A stretch of DNA of 64,000 nucleotides, taken from Maioricimonas rarisocia. GTDB lineage: Bacteria > Planctomycetota > Planctomycetia > Planctomycetales > Planctomycetaceae. The stretch is from contig NZ_CP036275.1 of NCBI RefSeq assembly GCF_007747795.1, positions 4,332,001 to 4,396,000 on the forward strand, in the 5' to 3' direction. The position numbers and the translations under genes were made by a program. Within the stretch, counting starts at the first letter, position 1, and every line of letters starts with the position of its first letter. Below are positions 28,412 to 37,600 of the stretch, piece after piece. The notes beneath the pieces were generated by a model. That model did not search any database. It was not told where the DNA came from and saw only the letters and a program-made list of their open reading frames with translations.

Positions 28412-28844
28412 CGTCTGGCAGGTCCCTGTAGCTGAAGTTCGCAGCGACGGGCCCGCCCTCCGAATGGTCACGGCCGCCGGACGCTCGAGGAGGTGGCTGC
28501 CACTGCACGGAATGTGATGCCGCAATCCTACGGCACCGTGGCCGCGGGTGAAGGGGGCCCTCCCGGGAGCGCTGTGCATCGGACGATCGCCGCGGTGCAT
28601 GGGTGGCCGCCACGGCATCGACTACCACGAGTTGACGCCTGTCGAAGCTTTGACGCACGTGTTCGATTCCGTCGTCTGCAGGCGTCCCACCGAACATATC
28701 GCGTTTGCCGCTCACGAAGGGACCGGCAGTGGAGCGGTCGTTACCGCTGTCGCGACGGCGATTCAGGATGCCGTGGGCGAACGGTCGAACATAGGAATGG
28801 CGGGTGATTGGTCGGGCCTTTCTCTGCGTACTGGAGATCGCGTC
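28412..28844. other. Divergent intergenic region, no convincing gene
   Basis: About 430 bp between the SDR (reverse) and the cytochrome c gene (forward). The forward frame is open through part of it but lacks a start with a ribosome-binding site and family features. I see no structured RNA. Confidence 0.4.
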
Positions 28845-29351
28845 ATGACTGGTCAGCAACAACGCCACATCGCCGTCGTGTTCCTGGGGGCCGTCGCGGT
28901 CGTCGTTCTGCTCGCGTTTCGTCCGGGCGTCGCCGAACCACCGCCTCCCTCGCCTCAGCAGACTGCGCCGAAAGCGGTGGACGAGGGAGCGGAGTTCATG
29001 CAGGCCAAGCTCGGCAGCGTGCATGAGATCATGGACGGTCTGGCACTGGAAGACTTCGAGCGGATCGAACAGGGAGCCGACGAACTGCTGCGGATGGCTG
29101 AACTGGCTTCGTGGAAGGTTTCCCGCAGCCCGGTCTATATGCACTATTCGTTCGACTTCGAACGAACGGCAAAGCGGTTGCGTCAGGCGGCTGAGCAGCG
29201 CAGCATCGAAGAGGCCACCTTCGCATTCATGCACCTGACCGTCTCCTGCACGGCATGTCACCAGCACGTGCGGGGCGTTGTTCAGATGGCCCCGGCCGCT
29301 GCGGACGCGCGAATCGTCCCCATCGAACCGGGCCGCGGTCTCGTGCGTTGA
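28845..29351 (+). CDS. Membrane-anchored/secreted cytochrome c
   Basis: 168-aa protein with an N-terminal hydrophobic segment (residues 9-25, IAVVFLGAVAVVVLLAF) followed by a Pro-rich linker, a helical bundle-like middle and a C-terminal heme-binding CxxCH (Cys135, Cys138, His139, SCTACHQHVRG). A C-terminal heme motif after long helices is the arrangement of cytochrome c prime-type proteins. It should act in the periplasm. ATG 28845 has GGAG 9 nt upstream. The redox partner is unknown. Confidence 0.82.
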   Translation: MTGQQQRHIAVVFLGAVAVVVLLAFRPGVAEPPPPSPQQTAPKAVDEGAEFMQAKLGSVHEIMDGLALEDFERIEQGADELLRMAELASWKVSRSPVYMHYSFDFERTAKRLRQAAEQRSIEEATFAFMHLTVSCTACHQHVRGVVQMAPAAADARIVPIEPGRGLVR

Positions 29352-29441
29352 GACCGGCCTCCCGCATCCGGGTCGTTCGGGTCGGAGAAAATCCCCCTCA
29401 CCGGCCGGTGTTCAGAATCGACCGTCGCCGCGAACGAGCCG

Positions 29442-30143
29442 TCACTCCCCCGCGTCATCGTCGGCCATCTCACCTCCGTCGAGCAGCTCGGCGAGATACC
29501 GCTCCGTTTCCTGCTCGCTGAGCGGGGCTCCGCAACCGGGGGCCATCGGCAACGTCGTCCAGTCCGTCGCCACCATCAGCCGCATCCAGTGCTCGACGTC
29601 GATGCTCTCGATCTGATCGGTGGCGGCCGGACCGCTCGCGCCGTTGAGAAACGCCAGCGGATCCTCATCCAGATCCAGCTGCTGGCAGGCAACGACGACT
29701 CGCAGTTCCGAACCGTGTTCCCCTGAGTGCCGGCAGACGTCGAGAACTTCGCAGGCCAGGCAACCGTTGACGAAGAAAGCGCTTCCGATCGCCTGCACGG
29801 CCGCTTCGATCAGCAGCCGCCGGGCCGAGCGGGGAACCTCACCGTCGCCAGCGACCACAGGAAGCAGAGATGGCGGGGCGGATTCGATCCGATCCCCTGA
29901 GCGCAGTCGCTGGAAGAGATCCCGTAACGACACCGTTCGAACGTCATACCGCTCATCGACCCGGGCAGCCAGATCGACCTTCGTGAGCCCATTACAACCA
30001 TGCATGCGGATGACCGTGCGTCGCTCCCGACCGCTGACGACGATCATTCCGACTTCGATGGCCCTGTGGTTCGACTCGCTCGCGTCCACCACGGCGCACA
30101 ACCCTGTCTGCGTGATTGCCGCCTTGCCCGGCCAGTTCTCCAT
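29442..30143 (-). CDS. Hypothetical protein (233 aa)
   Basis: 233-aa soluble protein that I do not recognise. Visible features are an N-terminal beta-rich part (VGMIVVSGRERRTVIRMHGCNG), a segment with paired Cys (FFVNGCLACEVLDVCRHSG) and an acidic C-terminus. The middle has a helix (ARRLLIEAAVQAIGSAFFVNG). ATG at 30143 is chosen over a TTG three codons upstream; neither has a strong ribosome-binding site. Coding evidence is the long frame with plausible composition and no competing gene on the other strand. Confidence 0.55.
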   Translation of the reverse strand: MENWPGKAAITQTGLCAVVDASESNHRAIEVGMIVVSGRERRTVIRMHGCNGLTKVDLAARVDERYDVRTVSLRDLFQRLRSGDRIESAPPSLLPVVAGDGEVPRSARRLLIEAAVQAIGSAFFVNGCLACEVLDVCRHSGEHGSELRVVVACQQLDLDEDPLAFLNGASGPAATDQIESIDVEHWMRLMVATDWTTLPMAPGCGAPLSEQETERYLAELLDGGEMADDDAGE

Positions 30144-30310
30144 CGACCGCAATCACCGCTCGCTTCACTCCGGCCCGACCATCTCATTGTGCCCGAATGC
30201 TTCCGGATTTTCACGCCTCAACCGACCTGCGGCGAACCTGAATTGTCGATGCGATGTCCCATCCGCGGCCGTGTCCCTCGTCGGTCCGGAGCAGCAACCG
30301 GAGAATCCTC

Positions 30311-30745
30311 GTGCCCGTGCAACAGATCGCATCACTCGATGAAGCCGCCGTCCTGCAGCTTCACCAGCTCTATCAGCGGGAATGGTGGTCGCAGGGCCGC
30401 TCGCTCGACGAAACACGCTCGATCCTGCAGAATTCCAGTCTCGTCTTCGGCTTTGTCGAGGAGGACGGGACACTCGTTGCCTTCGCTCGCGTCCTGACCG
30501 ACTTCACCGCCCATGCCGTGATCTACGACGTGATCGTTGCCGAATCGCATCGTCGTCACGGCCTCGGTCGGCAGCTGATGGACGCAATCGTCAGCCACCC
30601 TCGGCTGACCGACGTGCGGGCCGTCTGGCTCTGCTGCCTGGGCGACATGGTGCCGTTCTATCGAAAATGGGACTTCGAGCCGGGGGATGAGAAACTGCAG
30701 TGGATGATTCGCCCGCGACAGACCAGCGACATGGAATCGACATGA
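30311..30745 (+). CDS. GNAT-family N-acetyltransferase
   Basis: 144-aa acetyltransferase of the GNAT fold: FVEEDGTLVAFARVLTD, then the acetyl-CoA binding strand and loop AVIYDVIVAESHRRHGLGRQLMDAI (R/Q-x-x-G-x-G/A form) and VPFYRKWDFEPGDEKLQWM. The GTG at 30311 has GGAG at 7-nt spacing. The stop overlaps the start of the downstream methyltransferase-PTH2 gene (ATGA), so co-expression is very likely. Its substrate is not readable; coupling to a PTH2 fusion hints at tRNA or translation-related acetyl transfer, which is inference only. Confidence 0.87.
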   Translation: MPVQQIASLDEAAVLQLHQLYQREWWSQGRSLDETRSILQNSSLVFGFVEEDGTLVAFARVLTDFTAHAVIYDVIVAESHRRHGLGRQLMDAIVSHPRLTDVRAVWLCCLGDMVPFYRKWDFEPGDEKLQWMIRPRQTSDMEST

Positions 30746-31773
30746 CCAGCGAATGGACCCGCCCGGATCACGTCGCCAACTATCTGGCGATGAAGGATGA
30801 CGTTCCCCACCGGGCCGCCGGCGAAGAAACTCTGCTCGCGGAAGTCCCCTCCTCGTCTCGCCGCATTCTCGACCTGGGCTGTGGCGACGGACACCTGCTG
30901 GCCATGATGCTCGCCCACTGCCCCGAGGCGACCGGCGTGGGACTGGACATGTCGCCCGCGATGCTCGAACGGGCCCGGCAGCTCTTTGCCGGCAACGACC
31001 GCGTCACACTCGTCCAGCACAACATGGACTCCCCCCTGCCCGATCTGGGGACGTTCGACGGCATCGTCTCCAGCTTCGCCATTCACCACTGCGAACATCA
31101 TCGCAAACGGGAACTGTACGCCGAGATCTTCGACCGGCTCCAGCCGGGCGGCGTCTTCTGCAACCTCGAGCATGTCGACTCCGCGACGCCGGCGATTCAC
31201 GACCGGTTCCTGGAAGCGATGAAAGGAACCAACGACGTCGAAGATCCCTCCAACCGTCTGCTCGATGTCGAGACGCAACTGCGGTGGTTCCGAGAGATCG
31301 GCTTCGAGGACGTCGATTGCCACTGGAAGTGGCGCGAACTGGCCCTGCTCAGCGGCCGGCGTCCAACGGCCCCCGCCCCCGAACCTGCGCCCCAGCGGAT
31401 CAAGCAGGTGATCGTGATGCGGCACGACCTGAAGATGCGACGCGGCAAGCAGATTGCCCAGGGCGCCCACGCGTCGATGTCATTCCTGTCGCGCAGACTG
31501 CAACGGGAAGGAACCATTCAGCTCAACGATCTGACGGAGTCGCAGCGGGCCTGGATCAATGGAGCATTCGCCAAGATCTGCTGCCGGGTGGACAGCGAAG
31601 AGGAACTGCTCGAGATCCACGACCGCGCCGTCGAGGCGGGCCTGGAGGTTCAACTGATCACCGACAGCGGCCGGACGGAGTTTCACGGGCAGCCGACGCG
31701 CACCTGCCTGGCAATCGGTCCTGCCCCGGCGGACGAGATCGATGCGGTGACGGGACACCTGCAACTGCTGTAG
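30742..31773 (+). CDS. SAM-dependent methyltransferase fused to peptidyl-tRNA hydrolase 2
   Basis: 343-aa two-domain protein. Residues about 5-205 form a class I methyltransferase (motif I ILDLGCGDG at 42-50, acidic VGLDMSPAMLERAR at 67-79, FDGIVSSFAIHH). After a Pro/Ala linker (211-217, PAPEPAP) residues 220-343 match the archaeal/eukaryotic-type PTH2: KQVIVMRHDLKMRRGKQIAQGAHAS, VDSEEELLEIHDRAVEAGL, LITDSGRTEF, AIGPAP and VTGHLQLL. PTH2 cleaves peptidyl-tRNA released during abortive translation; the methylation substrate is unknown. The frame is continuous with no sign of frameshift. Start overlaps the GNAT gene by 4 nt. Confidence 0.85.
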   Translation: MTSEWTRPDHVANYLAMKDDVPHRAAGEETLLAEVPSSSRRILDLGCGDGHLLAMMLAHCPEATGVGLDMSPAMLERARQLFAGNDRVTLVQHNMDSPLPDLGTFDGIVSSFAIHHCEHHRKRELYAEIFDRLQPGGVFCNLEHVDSATPAIHDRFLEAMKGTNDVEDPSNRLLDVETQLRWFREIGFEDVDCHWKWRELALLSGRRPTAPAPEPAPQRIKQVIVMRHDLKMRRGKQIAQGAHASMSFLSRRLQREGTIQLNDLTESQRAWINGAFAKICCRVDSEEELLEIHDRAVEAGLEVQLITDSGRTEFHGQPTRTCLAIGPAPADEIDAVTGHLQLL

Positions 31774-31943
31774 CCGCTGCGCAATTCACCGGAGCGAGCG
31801 ACAGACGCGCCTCGAGATGCAGAGTCACGCCGCCGCGCCGCCCGGTGATTCAACGTTGAGTTCGCCCCCGCTGGGGGCCGTACATCGACTGACGACGCCT
31901 TCCCGGTGCCGCTCACTGGCGATGGACCATCGAGGAGGACAGT

Positions 31944-32450
31944 TCACTCCGCCTCGTCGTCGTCCCCGAAGTCCTCGCCTCCCTGGCCGCCGATCACTTC
32001 CCCTTCGCTGGAGTCGAGCTCGAAGTTGTGCTCGGCATTGTCGGACGAAACGTCCGCGGCTAACGTCGTGTTGACGTTGTACACGTCCGGAACCGTCTCG
32101 GGAGAGCCGGGCACATCCATCCCTTCCTCGTCCACTTCCATCTCGCGGTACGTCGTGATGGATACACGGTAGCTGCCGGGAGCCGCTCCATCCCTCGAAG
32201 GGCTGTACTGGAGGCTGTACTCGCCGCTGCTGTCGGTTCGGCCGGCCACCAGTCGCCTTCCTTCACCAGCCCCGCCTTCCGGCGCAAACTGAACCGTCGC
32301 CCCCTCCAGCGGCTGGCCGTCCATGGTGACCGTCCCGTAGACGTCGATCAGTTCGGGACCATCATTCCCGCCACCACATCCGGCTGACAGGCTCGCACAC
32401 AGCACCATCGCTCCGATGTGACTCCACGCTTTCCCGCAATCCCCTCGCAT
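31944..32450 (-). CDS. Lipoprotein with carboxypeptidase-regulatory-like domain
   Basis: 168-aa lipoprotein: signal peptide with lipobox LSAGC near residue 25, then YGTVTMDGQPLEGATVQFAPEGG and SSGEYSLQYSPSRDGAAPGSYRVSITTY, an immunoglobulin-like CarboxypepD_reg/transthyretin-type fold typical of planctomycete small lipoproteins. The tail is very acidic (EDFGDDDEAE). It has an excellent ribosome-binding site (AAGGAGG, 6-nt spacing). It follows the DUF1559 gene by 84 bp on the same strand, the standard DUF1559/lipoprotein pairing in this phylum. Confidence 0.88.
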   Translation of the reverse strand: MRGDCGKAWSHIGAMVLCASLSAGCGGGNDGPELIDVYGTVTMDGQPLEGATVQFAPEGGAGEGRRLVAGRTDSSGEYSLQYSPSRDGAAPGSYRVSITTYREMEVDEEGMDVPGSPETVPDVYNVNTTLAADVSSDNAEHNFELDSSEGEVIGGQGGEDFGDDDEAE

Positions 32451-32534
32451 TCCCGTCCTCCTTAAAGGACCTGACTGAGTTCCCCGCAGGCACTCCGGGC
32501 GGAACACGGCCCGAAGTGCCCGGGCTGGCGTCGT

Positions 32535-33590
32535 CTAGAACTCGCCGATCGACAGCTCGTCATTCCGTCCGCCCAGACGCTGGTACAGTCCGAACGTCGC
32601 TCCCGGGTTGTTGTCCCGGTCGAATCGGGGCAGCGTGCACGGGTTCGTGGAGTGCCCGGGCTGATTCCAGCAGCGGGCCGTGTGATCGATGTTCTCGTTG
32701 ATGAAACGCACAGCACCGTCCGCCATCAGGAAGAACGCTCCCCCTTCATGGTGACTGCTGAAGGAATTGTTCCGCCACGCCCCGGGCGCTGTCGGTGGGA
32801 CGTTCAGTCCGAACTCGCAGTGCGCCATCAACCAGCTCGATCGTCCGCTGGTCAGTCCGTCACTCGGATGGACCGTCCCGTACAGGGCGGCATTTGTGCT
32901 GTAGCCGCTCAGGTAACGATGTTCGCCGACAGCAAACGTGTTTGACGTCCCGTCCGTAATGTCCCGCATCTTGACCCGGCTGTCCCGATAGAACAGGCCG
33001 TTACGCCGCTTCTGATTGCTGTACGGCCAGCCGGCCACGTTGCCGTGAAACGACCCGGAACTCGCCTTGTACGTCGAGACGGCGTGCGGGTTGATCGCCC
33101 CGGAGTTCCGCGTGTCCGGAGCGGTACTGGTCGGGCAGCGTGCCCAGGGGGAGAGTGTCCCCGCCAGCGCGGCATTCATGCTCGTCGTACTTGCGGTTCC
33201 GCCGTGCGCAACATCGGCGAGGCTCACATTGAAGTCGAACTGATTGAACAGTGGAGCCTGATCGACCTGCGGCAGGATATAGGCACTCCAGGCCCAGCCG
33301 TGACCGTCACTGCGGCCTGCAGTCCCCCCGGACACTGTGCCGCTGCCCGCGTTGTCGAGCGTACCGGGACGATACTGATGCCCCGGAGGAAAGACCTGAT
33401 GCACATCATGATAGTTGTGCAGAGCCAGCCCGATCTGATGCAGGTTGTTGCGGCACTGGGTCCGCCGGGCCGCTTCCCGCGCCTGCTGGACCGCCGGCAG
33501 CAGCAGGGCAATCAGAATGGCAATGATGGCGATCACCACCAGCAGTTCGATCAATGTAAAACCGTGGAACCTCGATCTCCTGCGATTCAT
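32535..33590 (-). CDS. DUF1559 protein with type IV pilin-like N-terminus
   Basis: 351-aa protein starting with a basic leader and GFTLIELLVVIAIIAILIALLLPAVQQAREAARR, a prepilin methylation/cleavage signal (GFTLIE). The DUF1559 body follows (CRNNLHQIGLALHNYHDVHQVFPPGH) and ends with the conserved late block GGAFFLMADGAVRFI (the H-x9-DG region: HHEGGAFFLMADGAV). These proteins are hugely expanded in planctomycetes and probably form surface pseudopili or matrix. The ATG at 33590 follows AGGAGG closely. Likely processed by a PilD-type peptidase. Confidence 0.95.
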   Translation of the reverse strand: MNRRRSRFHGFTLIELLVVIAIIAILIALLLPAVQQAREAARRTQCRNNLHQIGLALHNYHDVHQVFPPGHQYRPGTLDNAGSGTVSGGTAGRSDGHGWAWSAYILPQVDQAPLFNQFDFNVSLADVAHGGTASTTSMNAALAGTLSPWARCPTSTAPDTRNSGAINPHAVSTYKASSGSFHGNVAGWPYSNQKRRNGLFYRDSRVKMRDITDGTSNTFAVGEHRYLSGYSTNAALYGTVHPSDGLTSGRSSWLMAHCEFGLNVPPTAPGAWRNNSFSSHHEGGAFFLMADGAVRFINENIDHTARCWNQPGHSTNPCTLPRFDRDNNPGATFGLYQRLGGRNDELSIGEF

Positions 33591-33986
33591 CACGTCCTCC
33601 TCCGCGCAACAGGAACTGGAAGAAAAAAGAGACGAAACCGTCTCCATAAGCTCTTCAGCCCGCAGATGGATACGGAGCGGCCACGTTCAACGGCAAAGCC
33701 ACTGAAGTGGATCCGCGGGTGTCTTGCGGCTGCAGTTCGCGTGTAGGAAGTGTATTTATCGTTGCAGAATCAGCTCAGGCGCCGATCGGTCTGCGTGGAG
33801 ATTCGATTGAGATCGGAGAGGGCGAGTGCCCGAAAACTCAACTTAACTTCGTTGCGAAATGGTTTCAACAACTTTGCGAAGATTCCGCGAAGGCGCAGCG
33901 CAGTGTCGCTGCCAGAACCCGGCGGATGACCACCGTGCCCCTTGCTGCTGCGGCGCTGTGACAGCCGGCGTGCTGAAGAACGAACG
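33591..33986. other. Intergenic region upstream of the DUF1559 operon
   Basis: About 400 bp with no convincing gene. AT-rich stretches near 33740-33760 (TGTATTTATCG) may belong to the promoter region of the reverse-strand DUF1559/lipoprotein unit. No terminator hairpin for the neighbouring pseudopilin gene is obvious. Confidence 0.4.
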
Positions 33987-34424
33987 TCAGTACTGCTCGT
34001 AGCCGGACGTGTTGATAATGAACTCGCCCGTCACGTTGTCGTACTGCCAGCCGCGGGGACCGCTGGGGGTGAGAGGACTCCCTGTGATCTCGACCTTCAC
34101 CTTACGCGGCTCCCCCACACCGGGAAGTTCATTCGCCGGAAACCGCCCCAGCAGGTACGGCCCCACATCCGACTTGAAGTCACCTGCAGTTCCGGCGTCA
34201 CCGGGAAGCGCGTTGTTAGTTACTTCGTAGAGCGTGATCGCGTCGCGCACCACCCCAAGTGAGTGGCGGGTCGCGCTCAGCCGCGCGTCCCCCGCGACAT
34301 CATACATTTTCGGTGTCGCGACGGCCGCGATGATCCCGATGACCAGGACCACGATGATGAGCTCAACCAGCGTGAAACCGCGTGAGCGACACCGTCGAAC
34401 AAGACTGGAGCGAGAGGCAGGCAT
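33987..34424 (-). CDS. Type II secretion-like pseudopilin (GspG-like)
   Basis: 145-aa protein with prepilin peptidase signal GFTLVELIIVVLVIGIIAAVATPKM, then a helix (RLSATRHSLGVVRDAITLYEV) and a small globular end (GPYLLGRFPANELPGVGEP, GWQYDNVTGEFIINTSGYEQY), resembling the major pseudopilin GspG without its complete calcium loop. No type II secretion gene is adjacent, so it is one of the orphan pseudopilins common in planctomycetes. The ATG 34424 has GGTGA upstream. Confidence 0.87.
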   Translation of the reverse strand: MPASRSSLVRRCRSRGFTLVELIIVVLVIGIIAAVATPKMYDVAGDARLSATRHSLGVVRDAITLYEVTNNALPGDAGTAGDFKSDVGPYLLGRFPANELPGVGEPRKVKVEITGSPLTPSGPRGWQYDNVTGEFIINTSGYEQY

Positions 34425-34699
34425 TGCGGGCTTCACCGGATTGGCATTCTGGAGAGAACGAAGGCCCGACCAAGTGATGACCCGCCAAGATCGCTGAAGC
34501 ATTTTCCTGGCTGCACGAGAACTCTAGCCCGCCAGAGGGCAGTCGTCGTGCGGAATTGCAGTGACTCCCCCATTTCCAGCCGTCAGAAACCGCAGAACCG
34601 TTCCGACAATCATCCGAGCACTCGCCGCGTCACCGGGCAGCCGTCGCAATGTGGTCGGCAGTCTCTCATCACGCGCGGACCGTGGCCGGTCCAGCAGGG

Positions 34700-37600
34700 T
34701 CAATTCACCAACTGCCGGACGGCATCGACCGGCAGCGCGACGCGGAAACCGATGCCGTTGGCACGGTAGGAGGAAGGAGAGGCGCGGCGACTCGACGAAC
34801 GACAGGAGGACGGAAGGTGCCCCCAACCGCCGCCGCGAAGCACTCGCCGGGATCCGCCGAAGAATGGACTGAACGGATCAATCGCGGCGTCTTCTTCGAA
34901 CTTCCCATAAAATGCCGGATCCCAGCTGTCCTGAACGCATTCCCAGACGTTGCCGTGCACGTCCGAGAGTCCGAACGGATTCGCTTTCAACTCGCCTGCA
35001 GCATGTGTTCGGCTGCCGGAGTTGCTGCCATACCAGCTGGCTGACACCACATCATGATCCTCATCGCCGCTCCAGAACCTGGTCATCGTTCCCGCCCGGC
35101 AGGCGTACTCCCACTCCGCTTCCGTGGGCAGTCGGTAGCCGCTTCCCTCAAGCAGCGTCAAGGTGTCTCCCGACCGGAAGTAGAACGGCTTCAGTTGCTC
35201 CTGCTCGCTCAGTTTCGCACAGAATTCGGCCGCATCGTTCCAACTCACCATTTCTACCGGGTGGTTGCCGGTTTCCAGACCAGCAACCTTTTCGCGTCCT
35301 TCGCCGGCAGGCGAGAAGTGTGACGGATTGGTCCCCATCACCTGCTCGTACTGGGCCTGCGTCACCTCGGTGACGCCGACATAGACCGGCTGGGTGAGAA
35401 TCACCTTGTGCTGCGGGGCTTCGCTCCTGACAAGCTCGTGCCAACCCTCGTCTTCATCAGGCACCATCAGTAGAGCTTCGATCTCCTCCTGCGTGCTCCC
35501 CATCAGAAACTCGCCCGGCGGGATCAGCCGCAGCGTCATGCCCAGGCTGTTCTCGTATTCCACGGGCACGCCGAGGTACTCGGCCCACGCGTCCTGATGC
35601 GCTTTCGCCTGCCCGGCATCGAAGGGCGCAATCGCGGGAGCCGGGGCATCGGCCGGCCAGCCGTGCCAGGAGCGAGCCTCCGTTTGAGGCGTCTGCATCC
35701 CTTCCCCGTCCATCAACTGCCGGACGGCATCGACCGGCAGCGCCACGCGAAAACCGAGCGTGTTCTTGAAGCCCATGGGAAAGGCGGTGTGGCGGTACGA
35801 CGAACCGCAGAGACCTTCACCAAAGAACCAGCAACCGCCGCGGACCACTCGGCGCGCGCCAGCCTGGAATTCGTTGTCCGGGTCAATCGCCGCACCACCT
35901 TCGAACGACGCATAGAACTCTGCGTCCCACGTATCCTGTACCCACTCCCACACGTTTCCATGCATGTCGTAGAGTCCGAACGGATTGACGCGCAGTTCAG
36001 CAACGGCATGCGTTCGCCCGCCCGAGTTGTTCGCGTTCCAGCCGACCTGCAGCAGGGTCGGCTTCCGGTCACCACTCCAGAAACACGTCGTGGTTCCTGC
36101 CCGGCAGGCGAACTCCCATTCCGCTTCGGTAGGAAACCGGTAGCCCATCCCGTCCAGCGGCTTGACCAACCTTCCCGACCGGATATAGGACGGCTTCAGT
36201 TCCTCCTGCTTGCTCAGCGTCGTGCAGAACTCAGCCGCGTCTCTCCAGCTCACCATCTCCACAGGATGGTTGCGGGTTTCCAGATCAGCGACCTCCTCGC
36301 TGCCCTCACCAGTGGCCGAGAAGTGGGACGGGTTCTTTCCCATCATCTGCTCGTACTGAGCCTGCGTCACCTCGGTCGCCGCCAGATAGAACGGTTGCGT
36401 GAGAATCACCCTGTGCTGCGGCACAGCACTCAGAATCCGCTCGCGCCAGCTCGAATCTTCGCCAGCGATCTCCAGCGCCTCCTCGATCTCCTCCTGCGTG
36501 CTCCCCATCAGAAACTCGCCCGGCGGGATCAGCCGCAGCGTCATGCCCAGGCTGTTCTCGTACTCCGCCGGCACATCCAGGTACTCGGCCCACGCGTCCT
36601 GATGCGTTTTCGCCTGCCCGGCATCAAACGGCGCGATGGCGGGGGGCGGCGCATCGGCCGGCCAGCCGTGCCAGCCTTCCGCGGCAGAGGACGTTATGGC
36701 GTCGGCAGCCCCCTCAGTGGTGCCGGCCACCTCCGAAGTGGCTCCCGATGCATCCCGGTCCGACGTGTCCCGGTTCACATAGAACAGAACCGCCACGATC
36801 GCCAGCGTCGCTGCGGCAGTGCTGATCAACCAGTGCTTTGTCGGCGACGGACGACTCGAGGCAGATCGGGCGGGGGACGTCGGCTGCTGCGTCCCCTGAC
36901 CCCGCTGTTCGACACAGGTCACGTTACCGTGGTGCTCGAGTTCGTTGCGGCAGCGGGCCAGCAGGTCCGCCACTTCCTGAGCCGACTGGTAGCGGTCCTC
37001 CCGGTCCTTCTCGAGCAGTCGGAAGATGATGGCTTCGAGCCAGCCGGGAATCTCCGGAATCACGTCGTGCAGGGGGCGGGGCCGGTCTTCGCAGACCCGT
37101 TTGAGCACCGCCATCGTGTTCGGCGCGCGGAACGGAGGGCGACCGCTGGCCATCTGGTACAGCACGCTCCCCAGGCTGAACAGGTCGGTCCGATGATCGA
37201 GCGTCTCGCCCCGCGCCTGCTCGGGGGCCATGTACATCGGCGTGCCCGCGATCATGCCGCTGGTGGTCATGCTGGCGTCGTCGACCGCCCGGGCCAGACC
37301 GAAATCGGCGATCTTCGCCCGTTCGTGGCTTCCCTCAGCGAGCAGAATGTTGGACGGCTTGATGTCCCGGTGAATGAGATTTGCCGCATGGGCGGCGGCA
37401 AGACCGGCCGCGACCTGTTCGCCGATCCGCAGGACCTCCGGCACATCGAGCGGCCCGTTCCGATCGAGCCGGGCCTGCAGCGTCCCTCCCGGAATGTATT
37501 CCATCACCAGATAGGGAAGCGGCTCATCTTCGACCGCGAAAATCCCCACCAGGTTCTCGTGAGGAACCGCGGCCGCGCTGCGGGCCTCGCGCAGGAACCG

